Assembly (NCBI GenBank): GCA_002328185.1
Contig: DCWQ01000061.1
Location: 77,752 to 141,751, forward strand
Direction: 5' to 3'
Origin: Dehalococcoidia bacterium UBA2158
Lineage (GTDB): Bacteria; Chloroflexota; Dehalococcoidia; Lucifugimonadales; UBA3495
Length of the DNA: 64,000 nucleotides
Within the stretch, counting starts at the first letter, position 1; every line of letters starts with the position of its first letter. A program made the translations under genes and the position numbers. Shown here piece by piece: positions 8,746 to 18,028 of the stretch. The notes below the pieces were generated by a model that saw only the letters and a program-made list of their open reading frames with translations, searched no databases and was not told where the DNA came from.

Positions 8746-9768
8746 ATGAGCCTTTCTAGAACGATCGAAACACCCGAGATAGGCGGGGTTCAGGGCCCTG
8801 AACCCGCGCCTCGGAAGCATGTCCTAGATCTGGACGACTTCTCTCAAGAGGAGATCTCCGCCATCCTGGAGTCCGCCCGCAGCATGAAAGAGGTGCTGAG
8901 GCGGGACATCAAGAAAGTGCCGGCTCTACGCGGCAAGGTCGTTGTGACCCTGTTCTACGAGGCCAGCACCCGCACTCGGGTTTCCTTCGAGGAAGCGGGG
9001 AAAGTACTGAGTGCCGACGTGATCAATATGTCGGCTTCCGGCAGCAGTACAGAGAAAGGCGAATCACTTTTGAACACCGGCCTGACCATCCAGGCCATGG
9101 GCGTGGACACCATCGTCATACGCCACCCCCATTCCGGAGCGCCCCACCTGCTGGCCCAGCACCTGGATAAGGTCAGCATCATCAACGCCGGAGACGGCCT
9201 ACACGCCCACCCAACCCAGGCCTTGTTGGACCTGTACACCGTCCAGGACAAACTGGGCAGCCTAGAGGGTATGAAGGTGGTCATCGTAGGCGACATGCTC
9301 CATAGCCGGGTAGCCCACTCGGACATCTGGGGGTTCGCCAAGATGGGGGCCAAAGTGGTCCTGTCCGGCCCCGCCACCCTGATGCCGACCGACCTGATGC
9401 GCACTAGCGGCGACCTCGCCCGGTCGTCCTTCGCCTCCCTGGTCGAGGTCGACACCGACTTGGACCAGGCCATCGAAGGGGCCGACGTGGTCATGGCCTT
9501 GCGTCTGCAACAAGAACGGCAGCACGCCGGGTACCTCCCCAGCCTGCGGGAGTACATTCGCCGCTGGCAGGTCAACGAGGACCGCCTGGAGAAAGCCAAG
9601 CCAGGAGTCATGGTCATGCACCCTGGCCCCATGAACGAAGGCATCGAGATCAGCAATAGCATCGCCCACGGAGGGAATTCAGTGATCGAAGACCAGGTGA
9701 CCAACGGAGTCGCCGTGCGTATGGCGCTGCTTTACCGATTGACCATCGGATCCGGCCAGGAAGTCTAG
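8746..9768 (+). CDS. pyrB: Aspartate carbamoyltransferase catalytic subunit
   Basis: Condenses carbamoyl phosphate and aspartate, the first committed step of pyrimidine synthesis. 340 residues. The carbamoyl-phosphate loop is 'FYEASTRTRVSFE' (about residues 70-82), followed by 'GSSTEKGESL', 'VIRHPHSGAPH', 'NAGDGLHAHPTQALLDLYT' and 'VMHPGPMNEGIEI'. The N-terminus has ~25 extra residues before the core ('HVLDLDDFSQEEI'). No pyrI regulatory subunit is present, as usual outside enterobacteria and archaea. It lies between pyrR and pyrC in one operon. Confidence 0.96.
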   Translation: MSLSRTIETPEIGGVQGPEPAPRKHVLDLDDFSQEEISAILESARSMKEVLRRDIKKVPALRGKVVVTLFYEASTRTRVSFEEAGKVLSADVINMSASGSSTEKGESLLNTGLTIQAMGVDTIVIRHPHSGAPHLLAQHLDKVSIINAGDGLHAHPTQALLDLYTVQDKLGSLEGMKVVIVGDMLHSRVAHSDIWGFAKMGAKVVLSGPATLMPTDLMRTSGDLARSSFASLVEVDTDLDQAIEGADVVMALRLQQERQHAGYLPSLREYIRRWQVNEDRLEKAKPGVMVMHPGPMNEGIEISNSIAHGGNSVIEDQVTNGVAVRMALLYRLTIGSGQEV

Positions 9769-9816
9769 AGTAAGAATCCCAGGGTTCAATCGTAATTCAG
9801 CACGCGGGAGAGGTGT

Positions 9817-11190
9817 GTGGAAACGGAAAACGTAGTGATTCGCCATGCCAGGATAATCGATCCCAGCCGGCAGTTGGACCGGGTAGGCGACATCTTGCTT
9901 GGTAATCGGGAGATCGCCGCCGCCGGTAGGCTTGGGGTTGACCGCATCCCCGACGGCTGCAAGGTCATTGACGGCACCGGCTTGGTGGCCAGCCCTGGGT
10001 TCATCGACCTGCACTGCCATCTTCGGGAACCGGGCTTCGAGTATAAAGAGACCATCGCCGCCGGCTCCAAGGCCGCGGCCAAGGGCGGGTTTACCACCCT
10101 CTGCGCCATGCCCAACACCGACCCTCCCATCGACAACGCCGCGGTGGTCGAATTCATCCAGCAGAAAGCCCGCCAGGATTCTTTGGTCCGCATACTGCCG
10201 ATCGGCTGTGTCACCAAGGAGCGCAAGGGTCACGAACTGGCGGAGATGGAAGAACTGGCCAGCGCCGGTGTGGTGGCTTTCAGCGATGACGGCGACCCGG
10301 TGTACGACGCCAATCTGATGCGCCTGGCCCTGATCTACAGCCTGGACCTGGGCTTGCCGATCAGCAACCACTGCCAGGACAAATCGTTGTCTTGCAACGG
10401 GGTCATGGCTGAAGGTCCGGTGGCGACCCACTTGGGCTTGGACGGTATCCCAGCGGCGGCGGAAGAAGCCATGATCGCCAGGGATATCGCCCTGGCCGAG
10501 GCGACTGGCGGAAGGCTCCACGTGGCTCACCTCAGCACCGGCGGCAGCGTGCCTCTGGTCCGCGACGCCAAAGAACGGGGGCTTTCGGTGACCGCCGAGG
10601 TCTGTCCCCACCACCTGACCACCACCGACCAATGGGTACTGGGCCGCAAGGGCGAGCCCGCTGCGGCGGCCGGCGGTCTGGCCTACGACACGAGCACCAA
10701 GGTCTACCCGCCGCTACGCTCCCAGAGGGATGTCGACATTCTTGTATCGGCCCTCGCCGAAGGCGTAATCGACTGTATCGCCACCGACCACGCCCCTCAC
10801 GATTTGACCAGCAAGCAGGTGACCTACCAGGAAGCCGCCTTCGGCATCAGCGTTTTGGAGACCGCGTTGGGGTCGCTACTGCAGTTAGTACATACCAAGA
10901 AACTGAGCATGGGCGCCATGGTCGACCGACTAACCACCGGGCCGGCCAGGGTATTGGGCGAGAGCTACTCCGACCTGGCGTCGCTGCAGCCCGGTACCGC
11001 CGCCGACCTGGTCCTCTTCGACCCGGAACAGGAATGGACGGTGGACACCTCCAAATTCGAGTCCAAGGGCAAGAACACGCCCCTGGAGGGCACAACTCTA
11101 AAAGGCCGGGTAATGGCTACATTCGCCTCGGGACGCATGGTCTACCAAGCGCCGAAACTCAAGATCGAAGAGTTTAGGGCCAAGGTCTAG
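9817..11190 (+). CDS. pyrC: Dihydroorotase (class I)
   Basis: Cyclises N-carbamoyl-aspartate to dihydroorotate. 457 residues, amidohydrolase fold. Metal-binding HxH is in 'FIDLHCHLREPGFEYKET' (residues ~64-81); further ligands and substrate residues lie in 'TLCAMPNTDPPID', 'ISNHCQD', 'LHVAHLSTGGSV', 'VCPHHLT' and 'CIATDHAPHDL'. The start is GTG 9817, just behind GGGAGAGG at 9806-9813. The gap to pyrB is 48 bp. Length and motifs indicate an active enzyme, not the inactive partner type. Confidence 0.95.
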   Translation: METENVVIRHARIIDPSRQLDRVGDILLGNREIAAAGRLGVDRIPDGCKVIDGTGLVASPGFIDLHCHLREPGFEYKETIAAGSKAAAKGGFTTLCAMPNTDPPIDNAAVVEFIQQKARQDSLVRILPIGCVTKERKGHELAEMEELASAGVVAFSDDGDPVYDANLMRLALIYSLDLGLPISNHCQDKSLSCNGVMAEGPVATHLGLDGIPAAAEEAMIARDIALAEATGGRLHVAHLSTGGSVPLVRDAKERGLSVTAEVCPHHLTTTDQWVLGRKGEPAAAAGGLAYDTSTKVYPPLRSQRDVDILVSALAEGVIDCIATDHAPHDLTSKQVTYQEAAFGISVLETALGSLLQLVHTKKLSMGAMVDRLTTGPARVLGESYSDLASLQPGTAADLVLFDPEQEWTVDTSKFESKGKNTPLEGTTLKGRVMATFASGRMVYQAPKLKIEEFRAKV

Positions 11191-11221
11191 GCGTTAGAAA
11201 ATAGCTAACGAAATCTAACAA

Positions 11222-12328
11222 ATGGAAGGGTGCGATAGATTGCAAGGGCCAGCCTATCTGGTTTTAAAAGACGGCTCCGTACACCAGGGTGTCGGGTTCG
11301 GCGCCGAGGCGGAAGGCCTCGGCGAAGTGGTGTTCAACACCAGCATGACCGGTTATCAGGAGGTCTTGACCGACCCGTCTTACGCCGGGCAACTGGTGAC
11401 TTTGACCTATCCCCTGGTCGGCAACTACGGCATCAATCCCCAGGACCACGAGTCCTCCCGTATACAGGTGGGCGGGCTGATCGTCCGAGAGAATTGTGAC
11501 CTGCCCAGTCACGGGCGCAGCGAACGGACCCTGCACGAGTTCCTGGCCAGCCAGGGCATCCCAGGGATCGCAGAGATCGACACCAGAGCGGTAACACGGC
11601 GGCTCCGCTCCCAAGGCGTGATGCTGGGCATCATCACCAATGGCGGCCCTGATGCGGCGTTAAGGAGGCTGGAGGACTCGCCAGCCTACCATGACCGGGA
11701 CTACGTTGCCACAGTCACGACCAGCGAAGAATATGACTGGGATAACGGGGAAGAAGACGCCAAGCACCGGATACTGGTCACCGACTGCGGCCTGAAGTAC
11801 AGCATCCTGCAGCAACTGCGCCGGCGGGGCTGTCGGGTGACGGTGGTGCCGGCGGCCACTCCAGCCGAGGAAATGTTGGCCATGAAGCCGTCCGGGATAC
11901 TATTCTCTCCCGGACCCGGCGACCCCAAGCTGCTAGACTACGTGGTGGATAACACTCGAAAAGTATTGGGCCGTGTTCCGGTCATGGGGATCTGTCTGGG
12001 TCATCAGATCATCGCCCGTGCTTTGGGCGCTGAAACCTTCAAGCTGAAATTCGGCCACCGGGGCGGGAACCACCCGGTGAAAGACCTGGCCAGCGGCCGC
12101 GTTTACATAACATCTCAGAACCATGGTTACGCTGTGAGTCCCAACAAATTACCGTCAGGCTTGGAAGTCTCACATATCAACTTAAATGACCAAACTGTGG
12201 AAGGATTTCGCCATAAATCGCTCCCCCTCTTTACCATACAATATCACTCTGAGGCTTCACCTGGGCCGAGGGACAACGAATATCTCTTCGACCAGTTCAT
12301 CGAAATACTCGAAGATTTTAGCGTTTAA
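11222..12328 (+). CDS. carA: Carbamoyl-phosphate synthase small (glutaminase) subunit
   Basis: Supplies ammonia from glutamine to CarB. 368 residues: N-terminal CPSase small-chain domain ('VVFNTSMTGYQEVLTDPSYAG'-type region, residues ~36-56) and C-terminal class I glutamine amidotransferase with nucleophile Cys in 'VMGICLGHQIIA' and His/Glu in 'YHSEASPGP'. It sits 31 bp after pyrC. It is separated from carB by a small unknown gene and an internal promoter-like TATAAT. Confidence 0.95.
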   Translation: MEGCDRLQGPAYLVLKDGSVHQGVGFGAEAEGLGEVVFNTSMTGYQEVLTDPSYAGQLVTLTYPLVGNYGINPQDHESSRIQVGGLIVRENCDLPSHGRSERTLHEFLASQGIPGIAEIDTRAVTRRLRSQGVMLGIITNGGPDAALRRLEDSPAYHDRDYVATVTTSEEYDWDNGEEDAKHRILVTDCGLKYSILQQLRRRGCRVTVVPAATPAEEMLAMKPSGILFSPGPGDPKLLDYVVDNTRKVLGRVPVMGICLGHQIIARALGAETFKLKFGHRGGNHPVKDLASGRVYITSQNHGYAVSPNKLPSGLEVSHINLNDQTVEGFRHKSLPLFTIQYHSEASPGPRDNEYLFDQFIEILEDFSV

Positions 12329-12469
12329 TGTCTCTCTAGTTCAGGCCCGGAAGCCCGAATTGTTTTCGGAGGATGCCATTGACCCAACGGCGATCTGCAA
12401 ATAGGGCAATCTAAAAAGCCCAACTACGATTCCGACCCCAACAGGCGTGTTATTTTTGGAGGATTATTT

Positions 12470-12886
12470 ATGTCTTCATTCGCCATGTTTTTGCTGGAGG
12501 GGGGTGTGGATGTGGCGGTGGCGGTGGATTTTGAGAAAGTTGCCTCTTTACTAGATGAGGAAACGGCCCAATATTCATGTGGTGAGTACGTTTACAAAGT
12601 TAGATCAGGCAAAGGGACTCTAGGGCAACATTGGGACCTGGTGATAGACGCCATGGACCCCAATATGGAAGGACAACCCCTGTTTCCCTTGGGACGTATC
12701 GAGATCAAACCAGAAGGCGACGGGATGGTGAACCTCAGAGTTCCACCTCGGATCCAACAGACGGTTCATGGAGAGGATGCCGCCGATTGGGACGGCAAAC
12801 TCTTCGGCTCGTACGTCTCTCAACTGCTGAATTCGTTGGCTTCTCGGCAACTCATAGAACTGCCAGGAGCGCTGCCTATCGGTTAA
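12470..12886 (+). CDS. Uncharacterised 138-residue protein between carA and carB
   Basis: Not recognised. It has a real gene's signals: a strong Shine-Dalgarno GGAGG at 12459-12463, 6 nt before ATG 12470, same strand and spacing as its neighbours, and sensible codon use. Soluble, acidic, no signal peptide or membrane segment, with a slightly hydrophobic N-terminus ('FAMFLLEGGVDVAVAVDF'). Sequence such as 'GQPLFPLGRIEIKPEGDGMV' suggests a beta-rich fold. Its place inside the pyrimidine operon suggests co-expression with carbamoyl-phosphate synthase, but no function follows from that. Confidence 0.7.
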   Translation: MSSFAMFLLEGGVDVAVAVDFEKVASLLDEETAQYSCGEYVYKVRSGKGTLGQHWDLVIDAMDPNMEGQPLFPLGRIEIKPEGDGMVNLRVPPRIQQTVHGEDAADWDGKLFGSYVSQLLNSLASRQLIELPGALPIG

Positions 12887-12941
12887 TTCCCAGTGATTTC
12901 CGCCCATCCCGGATGGCATATAGCCAAAAGGCATGGCTGGG

Positions 12942-12947
12942 TATAAT
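12942..12947 (+). promoter_or_regulatory. TATAAT -10 box before carB
   Basis: Perfect TATAAT in GGGTATAATATCGG, 29 nt before the carB ATG. No clear -35 at 16-18 bp. It may allow carB to be transcribed apart from the PyrR-controlled operon, for instance for arginine synthesis. Confidence 0.4.
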
Positions 12948-12976
12948 ATCGGTAGTAGATTAACTCAGACTTCAAT

Positions 12977-15900
12977 ATGGGGCTGTGGCCGCAGAGCACT
13001 GCGGAAAGGGTGGCTAACATACCCGACAAGCCAAAAAAGGTGCTCGTGATCGGTTCCGGCCCCATTGTTATTGGGCAGGCCGCAGAATTCGATTACGCAG
13101 GCACTCAGGCTTGCAAATCCCTCCGGGAGGAGGGCGTTACAACCGTCCTGGTCAACTCCAATCCAGCGACCATCATGACCGACCAGGGCATCGCAGACCG
13201 CGTATATATCGAGCCGCTTACCGTAGAGGTTCTGGAAAGGATCATCAAAAGGGAGCGGCCCGATGGCATTCTGCCCACCCTCGGCGGCCAGACCGGCCTC
13301 AACCTGGCCGTGGCCCTGGCCGATGCCGGTATCTTGGAAAAGTACGACGTCGGTCTTTTGGGAACTCCCCTAGAGACCATCCGTCGCTCTGAGGACCGCG
13401 ATTTCTTCCGCAGCTTTCTCCACGAGATAGATGAGCCCGAGCCCGAGAACATAAGCGTCAACACCATGGACGAGGCCTGGGCCGCCGCCGAGCGGATGGG
13501 CCTGCCTCTGGTGGTCCGGCCCGCCTACACTCTGGGCGGCAGCGGCGGTGGAATCGCCAACACCGAACAAGAGTTCGAGACCTTCGCCCGCACCGGCCTA
13601 GCGGCCAGCCCCATCTCCCAGGTGCTACTGGAGCGCTCGCTGGTCGGCTGGAAAGAGATCGAGTACGAGGTGATGCGGGACAGCGCCGACAATTGCATCA
13701 CCATCTGCAACATGGAAAACATGGACCCCATGGGTGTCCATACCGGAGATAGCATCGTAGTGGCCCCCAGCCAGACCCTCAGCGACCCGGAATACCAGAT
13801 GCTTCGTACGGCCAGCATCAAAATCATCCGCGGGCTGGGCATCGAGGGCGGGTGCAACGTCCAATTTGCCCTGCAACCCCATTCCCGGGTCTCCGAGGCC
13901 CTGGGTCAAGAATGGAAGCCTGAATCGCCCTATTACGTGATCGAGGTCAACCCCAGGGTTAGCCGGAGCTCGGCACTGGCCAGCAAGGCAACCGGCTACC
14001 CGATCGCCAGGGTCGCCGCCAAGATAGCAGTGGGCAAGAAACTGGACGAGATCGAAAACGCGGTCACCAAACAGACCACGGCTGCCTTCGAACCGGCCCT
14101 GGATTACTGTGTGCTGAAGATACCTCGGTGGCCCTTCGATAAATTCCCTCACGGCGACCGGCGCACCACCACCCAGATGAAGGCCACCGGCGAGGTCATG
14201 GTCATCGAGCGGTCCTTCGAGGCTGCCCTGCAGAAGGGCGCCCGCGCGCTGGAACTCAGCGGCCGCACTCTGCTCTGGGAGGACCCGTCCTGGCGGACAC
14301 CTGGGAAACTATCTTTGGAAGATCTACCCTTGGGACCCAACGACGAGCGGCTTTGGGGGCTGATGTCGGCCCTACGGCAGAGCGCCACGGTCGACGAGCT
14401 GGTTGAGCACACCTACATCGAACCATGGTTCATAAACGCGCTGGAACGCATCGTGAAGATGGAGCGCCGCCTGCTGGGCGAAGAGCTCACCCCCAGCCTG
14501 CTCAAGTCCGCGAAACGCATGGGCTTTTCCGATAGCCAGGTGGGCACTCTGGCCGATATGCTGCCGGAGCAGGTGCGGAACCAGCGCCACGAGTGGGGCC
14601 TGAGGCCGGTGTACAAGACCGTGGACACCTGTGCCGCTGAATTCGAGGCCGTCACTCCGTATTACTACAGCACCTACGACCAAGAGAATGAAGCGACGCC
14701 ACTGGAAGGTAAGAGAGCGGTGGTCATCGGCAGCGGTCCCATCCGCATCGGCCAGGGTATCGAATTTGACTACTGCAGCGTCCATGCGTCCTGGGCACTC
14801 TCCGAGGCCGGAGTACGCAGCATCATGATCAACTCCAACCCGGAGACCGTATCCACCGACTTCGACGCCAGCGACCGGCTGTACTTCGAGCCCCTGGACG
14901 AGGAATCAGTGCGGAACATCTTGGAGAACGAAGAGATCGACGACGAGGCTCCGCCCTCGGTGGTCCAGTTCGGCGGCCAAACGGCCATCAACCTCTCGCA
15001 ATCTCTGTCCATGGCCGGCCTGCCCATCCTCGGCTCCAGCGCCGAGGCCATCGACATAGCGTCAGACCGGCATAAGTTCGAAGATTTCCTCTCTCGCTTG
15101 GGTATCCCCCAGCCACCGGGCGCAGCCGTGACCTCGGTTGAAGAAGCCCTGCAAGTAGCCCAGAACATCGGGTATCCGGCCGTGGTCCGGCCCAGCTACG
15201 TTCTTGGTGGGCGGGCCATGGAGATCGTGCAGAACGCCACCGAGTTGATCCACTACCTGACCGCGGCGGTGGAGATGTCCCCCAACAAGCCAGTGCTGAT
15301 CGACCGGTACCTAGAGGGCAAAGAGTGCGAGGTCGATGCCGTCTGCGACGGCGAACAGGTGCTGATTCCCGGCATCATGGAGCACATAGAACGAGCCGGC
15401 GTCCATAGCGGCGACTCCATGGCCATCTACCCCGGCCTGAACCTCACTCCCCGCGAAGTTGATACCATCGTTGACTACACTACCCGCATCGGCTTGGCCC
15501 TAGGGGTGAGAGGACTGATGAACGTCCAGTTCGTCATCCACGGGGGCGCCGCCTACCGCAGCCCCAATTCTCCTCAAGACAACACTGAACTCACCACGGT
15601 TTACATAATCGAGGTCAACCCCAGAGGCAGCCGGACCATCCCCTTCATATCGAAGCTGACAGGGGTGCCGGTGGCGAAGCTGGCCACCAACGTGATGCTG
15701 GGAGAGACCCTGAAGGACCAGGGATACGCCGGGGGTCTATGGCCGTCGCAAGACCTTGTGGGCGTGAAGGCACCGGTGTTCTCCATGGCCAAGTTGGTGG
15801 GAGTGGACTGGCATCTTGGCCCTGAGATGAAATCCACCGGCGAGGTCATGGGCGTCGACCGGGACTTCCAGATGGCCCTCACTAAGGCGCTGACGGCGGC

Positions 15901-16324
15901 CAACCTAGACTTGAAATCGGGCACGGGTGTGCTGCTCAGCATCGCCGACCAGCACAAGGCGGAGGCCGTGTCTCTGGTTCGAGACCTTCACAAGGCGGGA
16001 TGCCTATTGTATGCCACCGAGGGGACGGCCTCGATGATCTCGGCCATGGGTCTGCCGGTGAGCATGACCACCAAGAGACTCAGCGAAGGCCACCCCAACG
16101 TGGTTGACGTGATCGAAGACGGCAGCGTGAGCGCGGTGGTCAACACCATCTCGGGTTCGCCGGAGGTCATGCGGGACGGTTTCTATATCCGCAGGGCTGC
16201 GGTGGAGAAGCACATCCCCTGCTTCACATCTATAGACACCGCCCGGGCCGCGGCCGAGAGCCTGTCCATCGAGCCAGCGGCCTACGACATCGCGACCATC
16301 GGCGAATACCTAAAGGCCGATTAG
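12977..16324 (+). CDS. carB: Carbamoyl-phosphate synthase large subunit
   Basis: 1115 residues, slightly longer than the usual ~1070. Two homologous ATP-grasp halves are plain: 'KVLVIGSGPIVIGQAAEFDY' near residue 17 and 'RAVVIGSGPIRIGQGIEFDY' near residue 580; glycine loops 'AYTLGGSGGGI' and 'SYVLGGRAMEI'; paired 'IEVNPRVSRSSALASKATGY' and 'IEVNPRGSRTIPFISKLTGV'. The end is an MGS-like allosteric domain ('GTASMISAMGLPV', 'VINTISG'-like 'VVNTISGSPEVM'), the usual site of UMP and ornithine control. It makes carbamoyl phosphate for pyrB and for arginine synthesis. It ends 5 bp from the convergent ornithine cyclodeaminase family gene. Confidence 0.97.
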   Translation: MGLWPQSTAERVANIPDKPKKVLVIGSGPIVIGQAAEFDYAGTQACKSLREEGVTTVLVNSNPATIMTDQGIADRVYIEPLTVEVLERIIKRERPDGILPTLGGQTGLNLAVALADAGILEKYDVGLLGTPLETIRRSEDRDFFRSFLHEIDEPEPENISVNTMDEAWAAAERMGLPLVVRPAYTLGGSGGGIANTEQEFETFARTGLAASPISQVLLERSLVGWKEIEYEVMRDSADNCITICNMENMDPMGVHTGDSIVVAPSQTLSDPEYQMLRTASIKIIRGLGIEGGCNVQFALQPHSRVSEALGQEWKPESPYYVIEVNPRVSRSSALASKATGYPIARVAAKIAVGKKLDEIENAVTKQTTAAFEPALDYCVLKIPRWPFDKFPHGDRRTTTQMKATGEVMVIERSFEAALQKGARALELSGRTLLWEDPSWRTPGKLSLEDLPLGPNDERLWGLMSALRQSATVDELVEHTYIEPWFINALERIVKMERRLLGEELTPSLLKSAKRMGFSDSQVGTLADMLPEQVRNQRHEWGLRPVYKTVDTCAAEFEAVTPYYYSTYDQENEATPLEGKRAVVIGSGPIRIGQGIEFDYCSVHASWALSEAGVRSIMINSNPETVSTDFDASDRLYFEPLDEESVRNILENEEIDDEAPPSVVQFGGQTAINLSQSLSMAGLPILGSSAEAIDIASDRHKFEDFLSRLGIPQPPGAAVTSVEEALQVAQNIGYPAVVRPSYVLGGRAMEIVQNATELIHYLTAAVEMSPNKPVLIDRYLEGKECEVDAVCDGEQVLIPGIMEHIERAGVHSGDSMAIYPGLNLTPREVDTIVDYTTRIGLALGVRGLMNVQFVIHGGAAYRSPNSPQDNTELTTVYIIEVNPRGSRTIPFISKLTGVPVAKLATNVMLGETLKDQGYAGGLWPSQDLVGVKAPVFSMAKLVGVDWHLGPEMKSTGEVMGVDRDFQMALTKALTAANLDLKSGTGVLLSIADQHKAEAVSLVRDLHKAGCLLYATEGTASMISAMGLPVSMTTKRLSEGHPNVVDVIEDGSVSAVVNTISGSPEVMRDGFYIRRAAVEKHIPCFTSIDTARAAAESLSIEPAAYDIATIGEYLKAD

Positions 16325-16329
16325 CGGCC

Positions 16330-17283
16330 CTACCAGTCCATCTCCGTTCCAAAACCTTGGGCTTTGGCCGAATCGTAGGCCAGTTTTGCGGCGGCCACGT
16401 CGGCCACCCCGGTCCCCATAATCTTGGCGTATACCACTTGGCCTTCGCTGTCCCGGCCGGTTACTGCTCCTGATACAACGTGCCTGAGTTCATGCACCTT
16501 GCTCCACTGAATGATACCCTTGTCCACCGCGCTGCAGATGTCGCCGGCCTCGATGGCTGCTTGTTCCGTCGAGTCCACGAAAAGCTTGCCGGCCCGTTTG
16601 AAGGTGGCCTCATCCACCTCCCGGGCGCGCCAAGTGGTGGGTCCTGCCCCGATCAGGGTGCTGCCGTCCTTGAGCCAAGCCCCCTCGACAACCGGCTCCA
16701 TGGTGGCGGCGATGCAGAGCACTATGTCGCAGTCCCGCACGGCATCTTCGTTGGTGTTTGCAGCGGTGACCTCTACGCCCATGGCGTCGGTCATCCTGCG
16801 AGCGAAATCCTCCCTCCGCTCCTGGGTGCGGCTGAAGGCTTTGACCTTCTTGATGCCGCGGACCTTTGACACCGCCTCCAATTGAGTTGGTGCCTGTCCT
16901 CCGGTGCCGATGATCGCTACTGTGGCCTCGGCGGGATTGGCCAGATGTTTCACCGCCACGCCCGTGGTCGCGCCGGTGCGCAGTTGGCCCAGCCGATTGG
17001 CCTGAGTGTAAAGGAGTAGTTCGCCGGTGTTGGCGTCGTAGAGGCTGATCTGAAAGGAATACGCGCCCTTGACCACCGTGTAGGTCTTAACGCCCAAGAG
17101 CCCTTGCTGGAAGAGTCCGCCGCCCATGACAGACAGCATCCCGCTCTCGGCGATGATCTTGCGGCGGGTCATGTTATGGGCCTGGCCGTCGCCGTATTGA
17201 CGCTGCATGGATTCTATGGTCTCGAGCATAGCGTCCATGGTTACGCATTGGGCCACATCTTCATCTTTGAGGAACAGGGTCAT
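16330..17283 (-). CDS. Ornithine cyclodeaminase/mu-crystallin family protein
   Basis: 317 residues with the family's NAD-binding Rossmann motif 'VAIIGTGGQAPTQLEAV' (about residues 123-139), a preceding 'LGQLRTGATTGVAVKHLA' substrate region and 'VDSTEQAAIEAGDI' near the C-terminus. The family includes ornithine cyclodeaminase, alanine and imine reductases and ketimine reductases; the exact reaction is not decided here. It converges on carB. Its upstream side (17284 onward) carries a dispersed repeat and no obvious promoter. Confidence 0.85.
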   Translation of the reverse strand: MTLFLKDEDVAQCVTMDAMLETIESMQRQYGDGQAHNMTRRKIIAESGMLSVMGGGLFQQGLLGVKTYTVVKGAYSFQISLYDANTGELLLYTQANRLGQLRTGATTGVAVKHLANPAEATVAIIGTGGQAPTQLEAVSKVRGIKKVKAFSRTQERREDFARRMTDAMGVEVTAANTNEDAVRDCDIVLCIAATMEPVVEGAWLKDGSTLIGAGPTTWRAREVDEATFKRAGKLFVDSTEQAAIEAGDICSAVDKGIIQWSKVHELRHVVSGAVTGRDSEGQVVYAKIMGTGVADVAAAKLAYDSAKAQGFGTEMDW

Positions 17284-17372
17284 GGGTGGGAACCTCCGCG
17301 GTTTATTAGTGGTGGCTAGTATACGACCGGATAGGGGACGTGGCTATACGGGGAGAGGCCTTACCCACAATC

Positions 17373-17465
17373 GTCATTCCGAGGCGTCAGCCGAGGAACC
17401 TCGTTGCCAGGAATGCCACCAAGGCCGGGAGCAACGAGACCCCTCGCTTCGCTCGGGGTGACAGC
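17373..17465. repeat. Dispersed palindromic repeat, family A (GTCATTCCGAGG... GGGGTGACAG)
   Basis: GTCATTCCGAGGCGTCAGCC at the left and CGCTTCGCTCGGGGTGACAG at the right form an imperfect long palindrome. Related copies are at 20168-20260, 29457-29548, 36675-36710, 45459-45561 and, more divergent, 38480-38575. All are intergenic. Confidence 0.75.
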
Positions 17466-17574
17466 GGAATGGTTGGGGTCCAATCACGGCGAAGGAGTCC
17501 GGATGACTTACGGGGTAAGGCGGGGAGAAGGGACAAGGGTAGGCGAAAGCCGGAGCCAAGAAACGAGGAAGAGG

Positions 17575-17814
17575 CTACTTGAAGAAGTTCCGGTTCCTGG
17601 CGATGTAGGTGCGCCACTCTGACGGTATGTTGAACTCGTCGAAGATAGCGTTCACCGGACACACCGATACGCAGTAGGAGCAATCGATGCAGGTAGCTGG
17701 GTCTATGTAATACATCTCTTCACTTTCGGTGGTCGAGATGCAGTCGACGGGGCAGACCTCCACGCAAGAGGCGTCTTTAATCCCGACGCAGGGCTCGGTT
17801 ATAACGTAGGACAT
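17575..17814 (-). CDS. fdxA: Ferredoxin, 7Fe (3Fe-4S/4Fe-4S) type
   Basis: 79 residues. The first cluster motif is C-x7-C-x3-CP ('CVGIKDASCVEVCP'), typical of FdxA-type ferredoxins in which one site holds 3Fe-4S; the second is a full 'CIDCSYCVSVCP' 4Fe-4S motif. The tail 'FNIPSEWRTYIARN' also matches FdxA. Soluble low-potential electron carrier, partner unknown. It is divergent from the LysR regulator across a 214-bp AT-richer intergenic region. Confidence 0.9.
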   Translation of the reverse strand: MSYVITEPCVGIKDASCVEVCPVDCISTTESEEMYYIDPATCIDCSYCVSVCPVNAIFDEFNIPSEWRTYIARNRNFFK

Positions 17815-17966
17815 ACCATTCTCTAGCCAGAATATACGAGGGTTTTATGCTCATTTCCAGACTGAATCATAACCCAGAATAGACCAGCGGTCAGTAACAT
17901 CATCAGACGCGGTAATACCCGAATACAGACCGATGGGCAGAGCCATTTTCAAATCGTCGCCTTATT

Positions 17967-18000
17967 TTGTCAAGGGATAGTATATGATATATTATATTGA
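17967..18000 (+). promoter_or_regulatory. AT-rich promoter/operator region of the LysR gene
   Basis: TTGTCA at 17967-17972 followed by an AT-rich run (TATATGATATATTATATT, 17981-17998) with several possible -10 boxes. The run is near-palindromic and stands out in GC-rich DNA. It may be the LysR protein's own operator. Spacing is not ideal for any one box. Confidence 0.4.
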
Positions 18001-18028
18001 ACGATCGGTGGTGCTCAAAGGGGGATCA

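Noticed and set aside
17368..17470. CRISPR-like array from the repeated GTCATTCCGAGG elements
   Set aside because: Copies are kilobases apart, imperfect and palindromic, with no regular spacers or cas genes.
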